Shown here: piece after piece, positions 35,434-46,960 of the stretch
Numbering within the stretch: position 1 is the first letter of the stretch
Layout of the letters: each line of letters begins with the position of its first letter
Assembly: GCA_028456385.1 (NCBI GenBank)
Contig: JALNQF010000024.1
Location: 62,001-126,000 of the forward strand
Direction: 5' to 3'
From: Ophiosphaerella korrae
Lineage: Eukaryota > Ascomycota > Dothideomycetes > Pleosporales > Phaeosphaeriaceae
Length of the DNA stretch: 64,000 bases
Notes under the pieces: model-generated
What the model saw: only the letters and a program-made list of their open reading frames with translations
Databases searched by the model: none
Told to the model about the DNA's origin: nothing
Translations under genes and position numbers: made by a program

Positions 35434-38400
35434 CATATGATTCTGCGCCGCAGTCCCCGTGCGACGTTTGCAGCCAGTCTACCCGCACGCCTGCCCGTTG
35501 CGCGCCCCGAGCCATATCGATGTCTTGCCACTGGTGCGCCCGCGAAGAAGGAAGGCCGTAGGCCAAAAAGCCTGGCCGGTATGCGAGCCACCGTCTGCGC
35601 TCAATGTGCACCTGCTAAGCATCTCCAGTCCCCTCCAACGCCCGTTTCAACGAGATAGGCGTGCAGCAACTTTCCAGCCATGTCCATGCCCAAATCTTCC
35701 CCGGTGCAAGCACCTTGCCGCCGCCAGAGCTCGTCGCCCTCTCGCAGGACCATCTCACCCGCCATGAACTGCTCGGCAAGAACCAGGACTCGACGCCGCC
35801 CGTGGGCTTCGACCTGCCAGAATTGCAGGGCGCCACACTGGACGAGCATTTCCACAGGCTTGGCATGGATGCTGCCGAGCCCTACTTGACCATGGCCAAA
35901 AAGCTGGCGTGGGCGGACCCTCCACCGAAACCGCGAAAATGGCTGAGGCAGAGTGGGTGGACAAAATACAATCGAGATGGAACTACCGAGGTGGTCAATG
36001 CACCAAGCGAGACTGCACTCACATTCGACACCGAAGTCATGTGGAAAGAGACGTCTTTTGCTTGTATGGCTTGTGCAGTCAGCCCAGCTGCTTGGTATGC
36101 CTGGTTGTCGCCATGGCTGCTGGGAGAGTCTGAGTCGGACCGCCACCTCATTCCTCTCGGTGACCCCTCGGTGCCCCGTGTAATCGTTGGGCACAACATT
36201 GGCTATGACAGAGCACGCATAACAGAAGAGTACAACATCACCCAATCCAACAACTCCTTCATTGATACCATGTCACTCCATGTCGCCTCAAACGGCATGT
36301 GCTCCAGGCAGCGACCATCTTGGATGAAGCACAAGAAGAGCAGGGAACTAAGAGAGAAAATTGCAGCATCGGAGGAGAACGCAGAACTATCTCATCTACT
36401 GGACTCGGGCGCTATTCCAGACGAAGAGGAGGAGTTGTGGATTGGCAGAAGTGCCGTGAATTCGCTGCGGGAGGTCGCCAAGTTCCACTGCAACATCACT
36501 ATCGACAAGCAACGTAGAGAATACTTTGGTGAGCTGGACAGGGCTGGGATCTGCGAGAAGCTAGAAGAGCTTCTGGATTATTGTGCGGCAGATGTAGAGA
36601 TTACCCACCGAGTCTATCAAAAGGTCTTTCCCTTGTTCATGGAAACATGTCCGCATCCTGTTAGCTTTGCCGCGCTGCGATTCCTATCTGCTGAGATTTT
36701 GCCTGTCAACGAGACTTGGGATGCTTACATCAAGAACGCCGAGGCTACATACCATCAGCTCAAAGTCGCGGTTCGAGAACGCCTCGTGGCGCTGACAGAG
36801 AAGGCACTAGAGGTCAAAGATCAACCTGACGTCTACAACAACGACCCGTGGCTTAGCCAGCTGGATTGGTCAGGCCAAGAAATCAGGATGGTCAAGGGCA
36901 AAAAGAAGGGAGACCCACCACGGCCTGCAGCACGACAAAAGAAGCCCGGAATGCCGAAATGGTACAAAGATTTATTTACCAAGACGGATGGGCCAATGAA
37001 TCTCACGGTGCGCACACGAGTATCTCCAATACTGCTGAGGCTAGCATGGGATGGCTATCCGTTGGTGTGGTCAGACAAATATGGCTGGACCTATCAAGTA
37101 CCCATGGACGAGGTTTTTGCGTATAACGAGAAGGGCATGAAGGAGCTTGACATGTCTGAAGAAGAAAATCTAAAACTTCGCGATAACAGGGAACATGTGT
37201 ACTACAAGGTGCCCCACAAAGATGGCCCACAAGCACGATGCGCAAACCCACTTGCGAAGGCATACCTACAGTACTTTGAAAAGGGCACGCTAAGCTCCGA
37301 GTATACCTATGCCAAAGAGGCACTGGAGATGAACGCGTCATGCTCATATTGGATCAGCGCGAGAGACAGAATCACGTCACAAATGGTCGTCTATGACAAC
37401 GAGACACCGGAACCTTCGAAGCTTGTATCTGCCGAGCCCACGGGTAAAGGCAAGAAGGTGGGCTTCATTCTGCCACAGATCATTCCCATGGGCACCATCA
37501 CTCGAAGAGCCGTGGAGAACACATGGCTCACAGCGAGTAACGCGAAGAAGAATCGAGTAGGCTCTGAGCTCAAGTCGATGGTCCGAGCACCAAAGGGCTA
37601 TTGCTTTGTTGGAGCTGATGTGGATTCTCAAGAGCTATGGATTGCTAGTCTAATCGGTGACGCAACTTTTAAACTGCATGGTGGTAACGCAGTCGGCTTC
37701 ATGACACTAGAGGGTACCAAAGCTGCTGGTACAGACCTCCATTCACGAACTGCTGGAATTTTAGGCATTTCAAGAAACGATGCCAAAGTCTTCAACTACG
37801 GGCGTATCTACGGCGCTGGCTTGAAATTTGCTTCGACGCTACTGCGGCAGTTCAACCCCAGTTTAACTGACCGGCAGACTACAAATACAGCCAACGACCT
37901 TTACCAAAACACCAAAGGAAAGAAGACATCAAGGAAAACCCTTCACGAGAGACCGTTCTGGCGCGGCGGCACAGAGTCTTTCGTCTTCAACAAACTCGAA
38001 GACTTTGCTGAACAAGAACGACCCAGAACACCAATCCTTGGTGCAGCCATCACCGAGGCCTTGCAACGGCGTTACCTGTCGCGCGGTGGCTTCATGACAA
38101 GCCGCATAAACTGGGCGATCCAATCCTCTGGGGTAGACTACTTACATCTCCTCATCGTATCCATGGACTACCTCACTCGCCGCTACAACCTCTCCGCCCG
38201 CCTCTCTATCACCGTGCACGACGAAATCCGCTACCTCGTCCTCGAAGCCGACAAATACCGCGCTGCCATGGCTCTCCAAGTAGCCAACATCTGGACCCGC
38301 GCCATGTTCGCCCAGCAAATGGGCATCAACGAACTACCCCAGTCCTGCGCCTACTTCTCCGCCGTCGACATCGACCACGTGCTGCGCAAGGAAGTCGACA

Positions 38401-38915
38401 TGGACTGCGTCACGCCCTCGCACGCGGTGCCCATTCCCCACGGCGAGAGCCTCGACATAGTCGCATTGCTGGCCAAAGGCAAAGTCGCGCGCCTCGACCC
38501 CGCCGTCAAACCCATCCACCCCCCAAACCGGGACAACTACCCGCCGTACCAACACCGCGTACCGGTCCTGTCCACCCTCTCCGATCCAAACCCCACCTCC
38601 CCATCTGCCCTCGCGTACCTCAAGGCGCAGATTTCGTCCGACGATAAGGAATTGCGCGATATCATGAGGCCGTTGCGCGCGCCGCCTGTCAAGCGCAAAG
38701 TCAAGGCGGTGGATGTTATGCATGATCTTGAGGAGGAGGAGGAGGAGGAAGAGGAGAGGGTGCGGCAGAGTGTGGCGCACTATGAGCAGATGGCGAGGTT
38801 GGTACCGATTGAGGCGTGGCAGAGGAGTACTGGGCATGCGGGGGTGGGGGGGAAGGAGGTTTGGAGTCATTATCATACGCCGGGAAGGAGTTTTGGGAGG
38901 GCGGCGAGGGTGTAA
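35434..38915 (+). CDS. MIP1: mitochondrial DNA polymerase gamma (family A)
   Basis: Replicates and proofreads mitochondrial DNA in the matrix. Two exons, 35434-35578 and 35629-38915, with a 50-bp intron (GTATGC to TCCAG), giving 1143 residues. The first exon encodes a basic presequence (MILRRSPRATFAASLPAR). The exonuclease domain has Exo I FDTEVMW near residue 182, Exo II VGHNIGYDRARI and Exo III YCAADVEITHRVY. The polymerase domain has motif A FVGADVDSQELWIASLIGDA (near 712), motif B RNDAKVFNYGRIYGAG (near 764) and motif C SITVHDEIRYLV (near 912). All catalytic acids are present. The C-terminal 150 residues are a fungal extension ending in a Glu run and basic segment. The frame opens again before 35661 only at GTG, so the spliced start is needed to supply the presequence and NEIGVQQLS. 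Confidence 0.95.
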
Positions 38916-39424
38916 GGAATAATGGAGGGTTTCTCTTTTGTTAGATTTATTTGTTGTGAAGGTTGTACGAGTATGGGTTGCACTGTGCGGGATCTGGTTT
39001 GTTTAGCATTGGGTGGCGTGGGTTACGTTGTGTAATGAAGTCGCAATATGAATATTTATGAAGGTGAGCCCGGGCGGTGCAAGCCAACGAGGGCTGTATT
39101 GTAAAAATAAAGCCATCCTGTAAACGCCGTATCAGAGGTAGTCCCAATCCATTTCCGATGCCCTCCCAGGTAGCCATCGGCTTCAACCAATTTCCCCCCC
39201 CCCCTCGTGATAGCGCCATGGGTCTTTAACAAAGGGAAAAAAAGACAATGCAGCATACGCAGTAACTCGCTATGCATCACTCGCAAACCAAAAAATGCCC
39301 ACGTCTATCCCACGCTACAAGACCAAAAGCACAGCGGGAAAAGACCCAGACAGCAAGGCGCCGCAGCACCACATGTTGAAAGTGTCGCACAGCATACGCG
39401 CCGCCCATCGTCTTGTGCAGAGTT
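38916..39424. other. intergenic region
   Basis: About 510 bp between converging genes, with an 11-base C run at 39194-39204. No gene. Confidence 0.45.
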
Positions 39425-39733
39425 TTAGACGATGAGCAGTTTCTCCACATTCTCGCCTGCGTTGCGGGCGTCCATGCGGTTCCACGCCGTGTACGTGAGG
39501 GCGCCGCAGACAGCCCACATGACGGGTACGGCGGCTTCAGCGGCATCTAAACGTGCGTTAGTAATGGCTTGATGCAAAGGATGACTGTGCTAAGAGGAGT
39601 CAGACGTACTGGGTCGCTCAGCCTGGGCGGCCATTTGGATGACGCGTGCAGCGCTGCTCGAGGAGCTGGAGGAATTGTAGCGCACGAAGCGCGCGGTGGT
39701 TATGGGGGCACGGGTGACGAGGCGGGCGAACAT
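39425..39733 (-). CDS. small mitochondrial membrane protein, 81 residues
   Basis: Found by splicing; neither exon alone is long enough to stand out. Exon 1 39733-39610 and exon 2 39546-39425 flank a 63-bp intron (GTACGT donor, TTACTAACG branch, TTTAG acceptor). Exon 1 reads as a mitochondrial presequence: MFARLVTRAPITTARFVRYN followed by a Ser run. Exon 2 has a short hydrophobic segment, AAVPVMWAVCGALTYTAWN, then a charged end ENVEKLLIV. Length and layout fit a small inner-membrane or respiratory-complex accessory protein; I cannot name the family. Codon use is strongly GC-ending, like the neighbouring housekeeping genes, which supports it as real. Confidence 0.7.
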
Positions 39734-40618
39734 GGTTGCGGTGATGGTGGTGTAGGTTGGCGTGGAAAGTCTAGGATGAAGCTACGGTGTCGAGTTTGCG
39801 ATACAAGTCGAACCGGGGCGGGGATTGCGAAACGCGGAGGGTATGACAGATGAGCGACTGAAAACGTGGGTGTGTGCGAGCGACAACGAGCGTTGTCTAT
39901 AACGTGGGTGCAGGCGAGTGACAGATAGGGAGTCGGGTTTTGCGGGGAAAGGGAAACAAGACAGTTTGGTCAAGCCTTAAATAAGGAAACAGTGGGTCCC
40001 AGGGTAAAAGGAGGCGAAGCCGTAGGGCCGGAGGATGCGCAAGAGAAAATTTCAGGGGCGGTGAGTGATCTGTGCCAAGGGCGGCTTGGTGAAATAGATC
40101 TTTTTGGCGCCTTCCCCGGATTTGCGAACAGCATGGGCGAAAAAGTGGCGAGCAGAGGCTGTGGCTTCAGTGGCCGGTTGTTCCGTGCTCTTCAACGGCT
40201 TTTTTTTGTTATCAAGTGCTGTGCTTGGGGGGCAAGTTGCTATGCGGCTGCAGCCGTGGCAGTATCTTGAGGCTCTTCGGCGCCCTAATGCCGGCAACCG
40301 CGTCTGGATGAGGTGATCGACACACCTCCTCGAGCAACCCCATCGAAGCACTAATTGGCCGCCACCTCCAGACTCTACTCGCTGCTCAACGCTTACAGAT
40401 GCAGCCGGCATACCTATCTTGGACAAGCACAATAGTTTTTACCCACAATTGTGGCTGCCACAGCTGCCGAAGCCGAATGTTTGTGACATGACACGAGCCC
40501 ATTCTCACGTGATTCGTCCGCATTAGGTCTAGCGCAGCTGCGGCCTGTACCCCACCGAGACGTCATAAGCCAAACCTCCAAACCGCCCAAACAAACCACC
40601 AAACAAACCACCACAACC
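39734..40618. other. intergenic region, divergent promoters
   Basis: About 890 bp between the 81-residue gene and the GFA-domain gene. Frames at 39992-40432 overlap on both strands without features. No gene seen. Confidence 0.4.
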
Positions 40619-41440
40619 ATGTCAGCACAAGAGCCTCCCCAGAAAGGCCCTGGCCCCGCCAAGCACCCCGCATTCCCCTCCCTCGCCGGCTCCTGCGTCT
40701 GCAACACCGTCCGCTACCGTCTCCTCACCTCCCCCCTCTTCTGCTTCGCCTGCCACTGCCGCGACTGCCAAAAGATGACGGGCGCCGCCTTCAGCCTCTT
40801 CCTTAACATCGAGACCTACAACATCCGCGTCATCTCGCCCACCCCGCCCGTGTGCGTCGTGCAAACGCGGAAACCAGGCGCTGTCTCGCGTCACTTCGAG
40901 TGTCCGCATTGCCGCGTCGAGCTGTGGGGCAACAACTCGATTGGCGCCGCGGTCGCCGATGTGCGTGTCGGCACGCTAGATTACCCGGGGCTCATGGAGC
41001 CGGATGTGCATTGTTACGTGGAGAGCAAGGTCGATTGGGTTACGCTGCCTGTTGGCGCGCGGGCTGTGCCGAGGTACTACGATTACAAGGAGTTGTGGCC
41101 GAAGAGCAGTTTGAAGCGGTTGGATTTATGTCTGGTGCGGGTGGCGGAGGCGGCGAAGAGGGCTGAAGAGATGGGGGCGAAGGGGGATGGGGATGTCAGG
41201 GAGGAGGGGGCCGGGGATGGGGAGAAGACGCCTACTGCGGGCGGATTTGGCGCCGAGGCTGAGGCCGAGGACGACGAGGCGTTTGAGAAGCGGTATAAGG
41301 AGACGGAGAAGGCGTTGCGCGAGCGGTTGGCTAAGTTGAGTAAGAAGTTGGAGGAGGAGGACGAAAAGAAACAGGCGGATTTGGAAACGTTGACGGCAAA
41401 TCTTGAGATTGCGGATAGTCAGCCGAAGGAAGTGACTTGA
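40619..41440 (+). CDS. GFA/CENP-V fold zinc protein
   Basis: Member of the glutathione-dependent formaldehyde-activating enzyme (GFA)/CENP-V fold, a zinc-binding domain whose function in most fungal members is unknown. Single exon, 273 residues. Zinc ligands follow the family pattern: AGSCVCNTVRY, CFACHCRDCQKMTGAAFS and HFECPHCRVELWGNN. The Asp-rich domain end is VGTLDYPGLMEPDVHCYVESKVDWV. From about residue 175 a charged, Gly/Glu-rich linker leads to a coiled coil (YKETEKALRERLAKLSKKLEEEDEKK), an addition not needed for the fold. Despite the family name, involvement in formaldehyde metabolism is not implied. Confidence 0.88.
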   Translation: MSAQEPPQKGPGPAKHPAFPSLAGSCVCNTVRYRLLTSPLFCFACHCRDCQKMTGAAFSLFLNIETYNIRVISPTPPVCVVQTRKPGAVSRHFECPHCRVELWGNNSIGAAVADVRVGTLDYPGLMEPDVHCYVESKVDWVTLPVGARAVPRYYDYKELWPKSSLKRLDLCLVRVAEAAKRAEEMGAKGDGDVREEGAGDGEKTPTAGGFGAEAEAEDDEAFEKRYKETEKALRERLAKLSKKLEEEDEKKQADLETLTANLEIADSQPKEVT

Positions 41441-41619
41441 GGTTATTAGCGTTTGTGTGATACCCTGACAAAAAGCTCTCATTCAAGCGCTGAATGACAC
41501 CCCAGAATATCGTAGCCCTAGTATCTAGCACCAAAAAGGCGCGCAGACAATACACAAGGATAGCGCGGCAAGCCATGTCCAACATTTGATTTCCATTCCA
41601 ATTCCAATTACAAATACAT

Positions 41620-43056
41620 CTACGCCTCCAAGAACCTATTCCTAACATTCGCCCTCTCCCTCTCCGGCAACGCCGCCAACGCCGCCAAAATCCTGCTCTC
41701 CTCCACCCTCTTCTCCGCCTCAAAGTTCTCGGCAGACATCATGATAACTTGGTTGCGTGCCTGGTTGATCGACAGGGTCTCGTGCTCGATGCTTTCCGGC
41801 CACTGGCCCTTGGCTGCAAGCGCGTCTTGCAAATCTACCCATTGCACCCGCACGCCGACGAGCGTGTACGGTATGCGCAGCGTCTTTTTGAGGCGCGGGG
41901 GTAGGACGGAGCGGGTGATGTAGTGGTCTGTTCCGTCGAGGGAGGCTTTTGCTTTGAATGCTGCTTCGAGGGTGTGTAGTTCGGATTCGACGGCGTGCAG
42001 ACTTGCCTTGTAGGAGCTGAATTTCTTTGGATTTTTGTCGCTCGTGTGTTCGTTCGCTTTTTCTTGCAGGGCTCTGCGCTGTTCTTTTAGCTCCGCGAGC
42101 TTGGAGTCGGCGCCGGGGGCGTTGGCGGCGGCGGCAGCTGTGCTGAGTTCGGCCTGGACTTTCTTTAATTGCTCGACTTTGCGGATAGCATATTGGATTT
42201 TGCGGAGGCGGATCTCTTGGATGATCTTTGCGGATGTGAGGCGTTTCTGGTCGGCTGGGTTTTGGTTGTGCTTCATAGCGAGCTTCAGGTTTAGGGAGCG
42301 GATCTGGTGCTGTAGCCAGGTGATGTTGTCGGCTTTCTTTTCCTTGGCGGCTGCGGCGTTGGCGAGTGCAGTGATTTCTTTCCAGCGCTTGCTGATGTGC
42401 TCTTCAGCCTCCTGCTCTTGGGTGTCGAAAACCTTGCTCATGTCTTCGCCATGCTTTTCCTGTATTTGCAGCACCGCAGCGAGATCAGCGCTCATATTGG
42501 CCTTTTGGTCCATGATTTTCTTCATCCGTTGCTTGAGGGCCAGCTTCTTCCACTCTGGGTTCGTCTTGTCCCACGATAGTTCGTGCAGCTTGCGGAATTC
42601 ACGCAATTGGCGAAAGGCATTTTGACCTTGTTCAGAGGAGGGGAAGGTGATAACGCAATGCGGTGCCCATTCGTCTGGCCGCAGGGCTGGTGGTTTCGAG
42701 TGTCGGCCCATGAAAGGAAGCTGTTCGCGGTGGTGGTCGGCCAGCAGCTCCTGCAGTGAATAGATGATCTGATTGGTTTTTATATTGCGAAAGACATAGA
42801 TGATATCGCCATGGGAGGCGGTGTGTTCCGGGTCGACGACGTCTCTCAGAGTGAAGGGCTTGTGTATCAAGGGCCGGCTTTGGCCTGTGGGCGGCCGCAC
42901 TGCTCTTGGGTTCACCACGACCTGCAGTCTGTGCGGGCTCGGTTTCGATTTGCGGTGCACGTGTTCGGCCACTCGATCCGGCAGCGCCTTTCTCCTGGAG
43001 GGCAAGGCCTTTGCAACAACGGGCCGGTATCGCAATCGGGCGAGTGAGCGAGGCAT
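41620..43056 (-). CDS. MHR1: mitochondrial large ribosomal protein mL67 / recombination factor Mhr1
   Basis: In yeast, Mhr1/mL67 is a mitochondrial ribosome subunit also linked to mtDNA recombination. Single exon, 478 residues, starting at ATG 43056. The N-terminus is basic (MPRSLARLRYRPVVAKALPS), as expected for import. The family domain is clear: GDIIYVFRNIKTNQIIYSLQ, then LPFMGRHSKPPALRPDEWAPH and CVITFPSSEQGQNAFRQLREFR. The rest is a long helical extension with Lys/Glu/Ala-rich coiled coils and the segment LRIPYTLVGVRVQWVDLQDA. Filamentous fungi have longer versions than yeast. Open frame upstream of 43056 has no ATG. It is divergent from the UVRAG-like gene with only 234 bp between starts. 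Confidence 0.9.
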   Translation of the reverse strand: MPRSLARLRYRPVVAKALPSRRKALPDRVAEHVHRKSKPSPHRLQVVVNPRAVRPPTGQSRPLIHKPFTLRDVVDPEHTASHGDIIYVFRNIKTNQIIYSLQELLADHHREQLPFMGRHSKPPALRPDEWAPHCVITFPSSEQGQNAFRQLREFRKLHELSWDKTNPEWKKLALKQRMKKIMDQKANMSADLAAVLQIQEKHGEDMSKVFDTQEQEAEEHISKRWKEITALANAAAAKEKKADNITWLQHQIRSLNLKLAMKHNQNPADQKRLTSAKIIQEIRLRKIQYAIRKVEQLKKVQAELSTAAAAANAPGADSKLAELKEQRRALQEKANEHTSDKNPKKFSSYKASLHAVESELHTLEAAFKAKASLDGTDHYITRSVLPPRLKKTLRIPYTLVGVRVQWVDLQDALAAKGQWPESIEHETLSINQARNQVIMMSAENFEAEKRVEESRILAALAALPERERANVRNRFLEA

Positions 43057-43290
43057 GGCCGCGGGTTTTGGTGTTGTTCGCTGCCAATGGCTCCCCTCGC
43101 TCGTGTATTGCACGCCAAAAGATTCGAGGTGTAAGGCGCACGGGCCCGATGGCGCGGAATTGCTCCTCCTCCGCGCGCTCCAATACGACAGCTCCACGAC
43201 CGATCACCAACACCATTGCATCTCGGTCTACTACGATGCGGCGTTGGGCGTTGCCCGCCACTGTCGCTGCAGAGGAACCAGCTACCCAAA
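43057..43290. promoter_or_regulatory. compact divergent promoter, mL67 / UVRAG-like
   Basis: 234 bp between two start codons on opposite strands; GC-rich, no TATA box. Confidence 0.55.
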
Positions 43291-45249
43291 ATGGCTGACC
43301 ATGTCCGTGCCGGTTCAAGCAGCCAGTCGGAAGCCGCTCCGCCGCGCGAGCGCCCGTGGCTGCTGCCTTATGTGCGTCTGGCTATCTCACAGAGCAATAT
43401 GGGCGACGCTCGCTGACCTCCATAGAACCGCAAGCTCAGGCACCTCCAAGGCATAACCATCCGCAACCTCTCCCTCACTTCCGTTCCCTCGGCATCACGC
43501 GGAAAGACAATTGACGATGAAGCCATCCCAAGCACTCTCAAATCGCCGACCAAGGCCCTGGCGCTGCGAGAAAGCAAACGCCTAGCACACTCGCGATCAT
43601 CGAGCGACCTCAAGATTTCGCCTACCAACCCCACGAAACAACAAAGATCTGCTTTTGACAAGGGCCCGCGACAGAGAGCGACAATAGAATGGACCAATGC
43701 CAGCCCCTTGACCCGCCAGAAGAAGCTTGAGGACATTGCTGCAGATCGCATGGCCGACACTTTCTTCACCCTCCACACCGAGCACCAGCAGGGGCCAGTG
43801 TATATCTCCGAAGTGGTAGAAAAGGCCATGAACCCCAACTTCAAGTTCTTCGATCTCGGGCCGTGTGGACCCGGCGTGACGCGCTTGGACAAACTCACCG
43901 TCAAAGTATGGGCCAAGAGCGAAAGCATGGATACCTGGCAATACCTCATGGACTACGCTGTCCAGCTAAACTCGCTCCAATTTATAGGAAAAACCTTGGG
44001 CAAATTCAGACATCCGCTCCCCCACAATTGCATTCTCTTCCATATGACAGACGGCATCTACACCAGCTTCATGGATCTTCCAACTCAGGGTAGACGGCGC
44101 CCAGAAGCACTTGCGCCACCGAAACAACATTCTGATGGCCGGGTACTTCCCTCATCCTCATACGATGCGCTGATGCGCCTTTCTACTCTAGACGACTGCA
44201 TTCAGGATGCGCTCATAACACGAGACCGCATCGCCGATGAAATTGAAAGCATACTGGAAGCGAATCGAGAGTCTATGCAGTCTACTGGAAGAGTACCAGA
44301 GACGGAAGAGAAGCTTCGAACAGTTCAGGCTGCAGTAGATGCCGAGAAGCGGCGAGTGAATATTACGAGGAGAAGACGTGATGACCTCCAAGCAAATCTG
44401 CAGCAACGCAGAGAGAAGATGCAGGCCGGTCGTGAACAGCAAGCACGAGTCAATGCCAGCATGTCTGAGCAACAGGAGAAGTGTAAAGAGATGCGAGAAG
44501 CCATTGAGAAGACCGAAGAAGATATCACCGGTCAACGAAGGCGTATATGCGAGGATCTCCTTGGACTATTCCCCATTGAGCCGATCCCTGGAAAGTCGCT
44601 TGCCTTCACCATTCGGGGCCTATTACTTCCGAATTCCGAATTTGACGAGGCGAAGGAAGATGTAACTGCTGCCGCTTTGGGCTATGTTGCTCAAGTGGTT
44701 ACTCAGCTGTCGCCGTATCTCTCAGTCCCACTACCGTACCCAATCACACCCCATGGCTCGACATCAACCATTGATGACCCGCTTGCAGTGGGGCATGCCA
44801 CTCAAGGCAACCCACGCACCTACCCTCTCTACATGAAAGGCGTTGTGCGATACCGTTTTGAATACGCCGTCTTCCTCCTCAACAAGAACATTGAAATCCT
44901 TTCCAATGTCCTCGGCCTCCGACCTCTTGACGTCCGACAAACACTGCCTAACCTCAAGTATCTGTTGTACGTGGCAACAGCCGGCAAGGGTGAGCTACCT
45001 TCACGCAAAGCTGGAGGCATCAAGGGCCTGATGAGGCGAGACGGCATGGATTCGAGGAAAGGTAGCATGGACAGCACAGTGACGGCAAGCAGTGCTGGCA
45101 CACCAACGTCCGAGGTCAAATGGAATTTGGACAGCGCAGGAAAGGCACAGGGGCAGGTGAAGGGGAACGGGGCGCCTATCGCAGCTGTAAATAGTCTGAA
45201 GGCGAATGCTGGGGCATATACGGGGAGCAGGCTGAGGCCGGTCGAGTGA
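43291..45249 (+). CDS. UVRAG/Vps38-like autophagy and endosomal sorting protein
   Basis: Resembles Vps38/UVRAG-type subunits of the class III PI3-kinase complex, acting at endosomes. Exon 1 43291-43371, a 54-bp intron (GTGCGT to CATAG), exon 2 43426-45249; 634 residues. The start context is aaaATGgc. The N-terminus RERPWLLPY joins NRKLRHLQGITIRNLSLTS, a conserved opening of this family. A C2-like region follows (DTFFTLHTEHQQGPVYISEV, then FFDLGPCGPGVTRLDKLTVKVW). Residues about 230-320 are a long coiled coil (RTVQAAVDAEKRRVNITRRR and on). The C-terminal domain has the membrane-binding-like segment FTIRGLLLPNS and ALGYVAQVVTQLSPYLSVPL. The tail is Ser/Gly-rich. No lesion seen. Confidence 0.85.
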
Positions 45250-45482
45250 ATACATCAACTGGGTTCAAAAGCACATGCAGGTAGCAATATCAGTCTAACC
45301 TCATGTAGTAGTGCAGCGATTCGGTCCGGCAAGCTTGGCGCCCCCCAATGGCAAATTGCAGAGCGAAGGACAGTCGCTTGGGGGTGGATAGACGACCACG
45401 GCCCTCCTTATAATCTGTTATAATTCTCTTCACCCCCTTCTATGCGCCTTGTTGTGCTCTATTTTGTGCGCTCTTGCCCACT

Positions 45483-46960
45483 ATGACGGAGCCGTTTCCC
45501 GCACTCAATGGCGACGCGCTCAAGAAAACAAACACGCGGAGCACCGACAACCTCCGCGTGAGGCGGAGAAAGTCGAGTGGGCTGGGGGGAGATATCCGGG
45601 GCGATGTCGATGTGCCGTCGTTTGCAACTGCCAGGAGGAGCACGCCGCCGCTCAACAGCCCAGTCCAGCCGGGTGGCCACAATCACCACAAAACAGACAA
45701 ACCCGCCCGCCGGTCCAAACGACGAACGATGCGCCGCGCCCTGTCCAAGCTGAAGCGCCAGTGTATCCGCCATACCTGGCTGCTGCCGCTGATCCTGGCC
45801 CTGACCGTCATCTCGCTCTACCTCGTGTATCCGTATCCCTCGAACCCCATATCCGCCTGCTTGTTCCTCTCCTATCCCCTCGAGCCCCATGATGCCCTCA
45901 TACCCGCCCATGTCCGCGCCGGCCCCAACGAACCAACCCATTACGGCAAGGGCGCACGCGACTTCGCCTTTGTTGGCTTCTACATCATTGTGCTGAGCTT
46001 CACTCGTGAATATTGCATGCAGCGCCTGATCCGGCCCATTGCAATCCACTATGGCATCAAGAGCCGCGCCAAACAGTCTCGCTTCATGGAGCAAGCCTAT
46101 ACCGCCCTCTACTTCGGTCTCTACGGCCCGTTTGGCGTCTGGATCATGTCTCGCACCCCCGTGTGGTACTTCAACACCACGGCCATGTACGAGGGTTTCC
46201 CACACCGAACCAACGACGGCTTTGTCAAGGCCTACTACCTCCTCCAGGCCAGCTACTGGGCCCAGCAGCTCATTGTCCTCCTTCTCATGCTCGAAAAGCC
46301 CAGGAAAGACTTCAGCCAACTTGTCGCCCATCACTTCATCACCCTCGCCCTGATCTGGTGCAGCTACCGCTTCCACTTCACCTACATGGGCATCGCCGTC
46401 TACATTACTCACGACATCTCGGACTTTTTCCTTGCTGTACGTTTCTTCTCCTTATCCATAAATCGAATTACACTGACATGTCCTCCCCCCAGACGTCCAA
46501 ATGCCTCAACTACATCGACGCCCCCTTCGTTGGTCCCTACTTCTTCGTCTTCATGTGCATCTGGGCCTACCTTCGCCACTACGTCAACCTCACCATCCTC
46601 TACTCTATCCTCACCACCTTCAAAACCGTCGGCCCCTTCGAACTTAACTGGGAAACCCAACAATACAAGTGCTGGATCGCCCAATACATCACCTTTGGCC
46701 TACTTGCCAGTCTGCAGGCCGTCAATTTATACTGGTTTTACCTTATTTGTCGGATTGCTGTGCGCTTCATCTTGTACAAGACGGCCGATGATGATCGCAG
46801 TGAGTATGAGCCGAGTGAGGGCGAGGAGGCGGAGAGAGCGGCCGAACTGAAAGAATTGAAAGCCGAGACCGTGGACACGCCTGAGAAACTGACCAAGGTG
46901 GTTGACCAAGGCTCGGTTGGCTCGCGAGTTAAGCAGCGCAAAGGCGCAGCTGCATCCTAA
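45483..46960 (+). CDS. LAG1: ceramide synthase (TLC domain)
   Basis: Acyl-CoA-dependent sphingoid base N-acyltransferase in the ER membrane. Two exons, 45483-46436 and 46493-46960, with a 56-bp intron (GTACGT to CCCCAG), giving 473 residues. The N-terminal 85 residues are basic and Ser/Thr-rich and cytosolic-like, followed by the first membrane segment (LLPLILALTVISLYLVYPY). The TLC domain includes FMEQAYTALYFGLYGPFG, WYFNTTAMYEGFPHR and the Lag1 motif: VAHHFITLALIWCSYRFHFT with the catalytic His pair, then YITHDISDFFLATSKCLNYI with the two Asp, split by the intron. The C-terminus is acidic then basic. Fungi usually have a pair of such enzymes with different chain preference; I cannot tell which this is. 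Confidence 0.93.
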
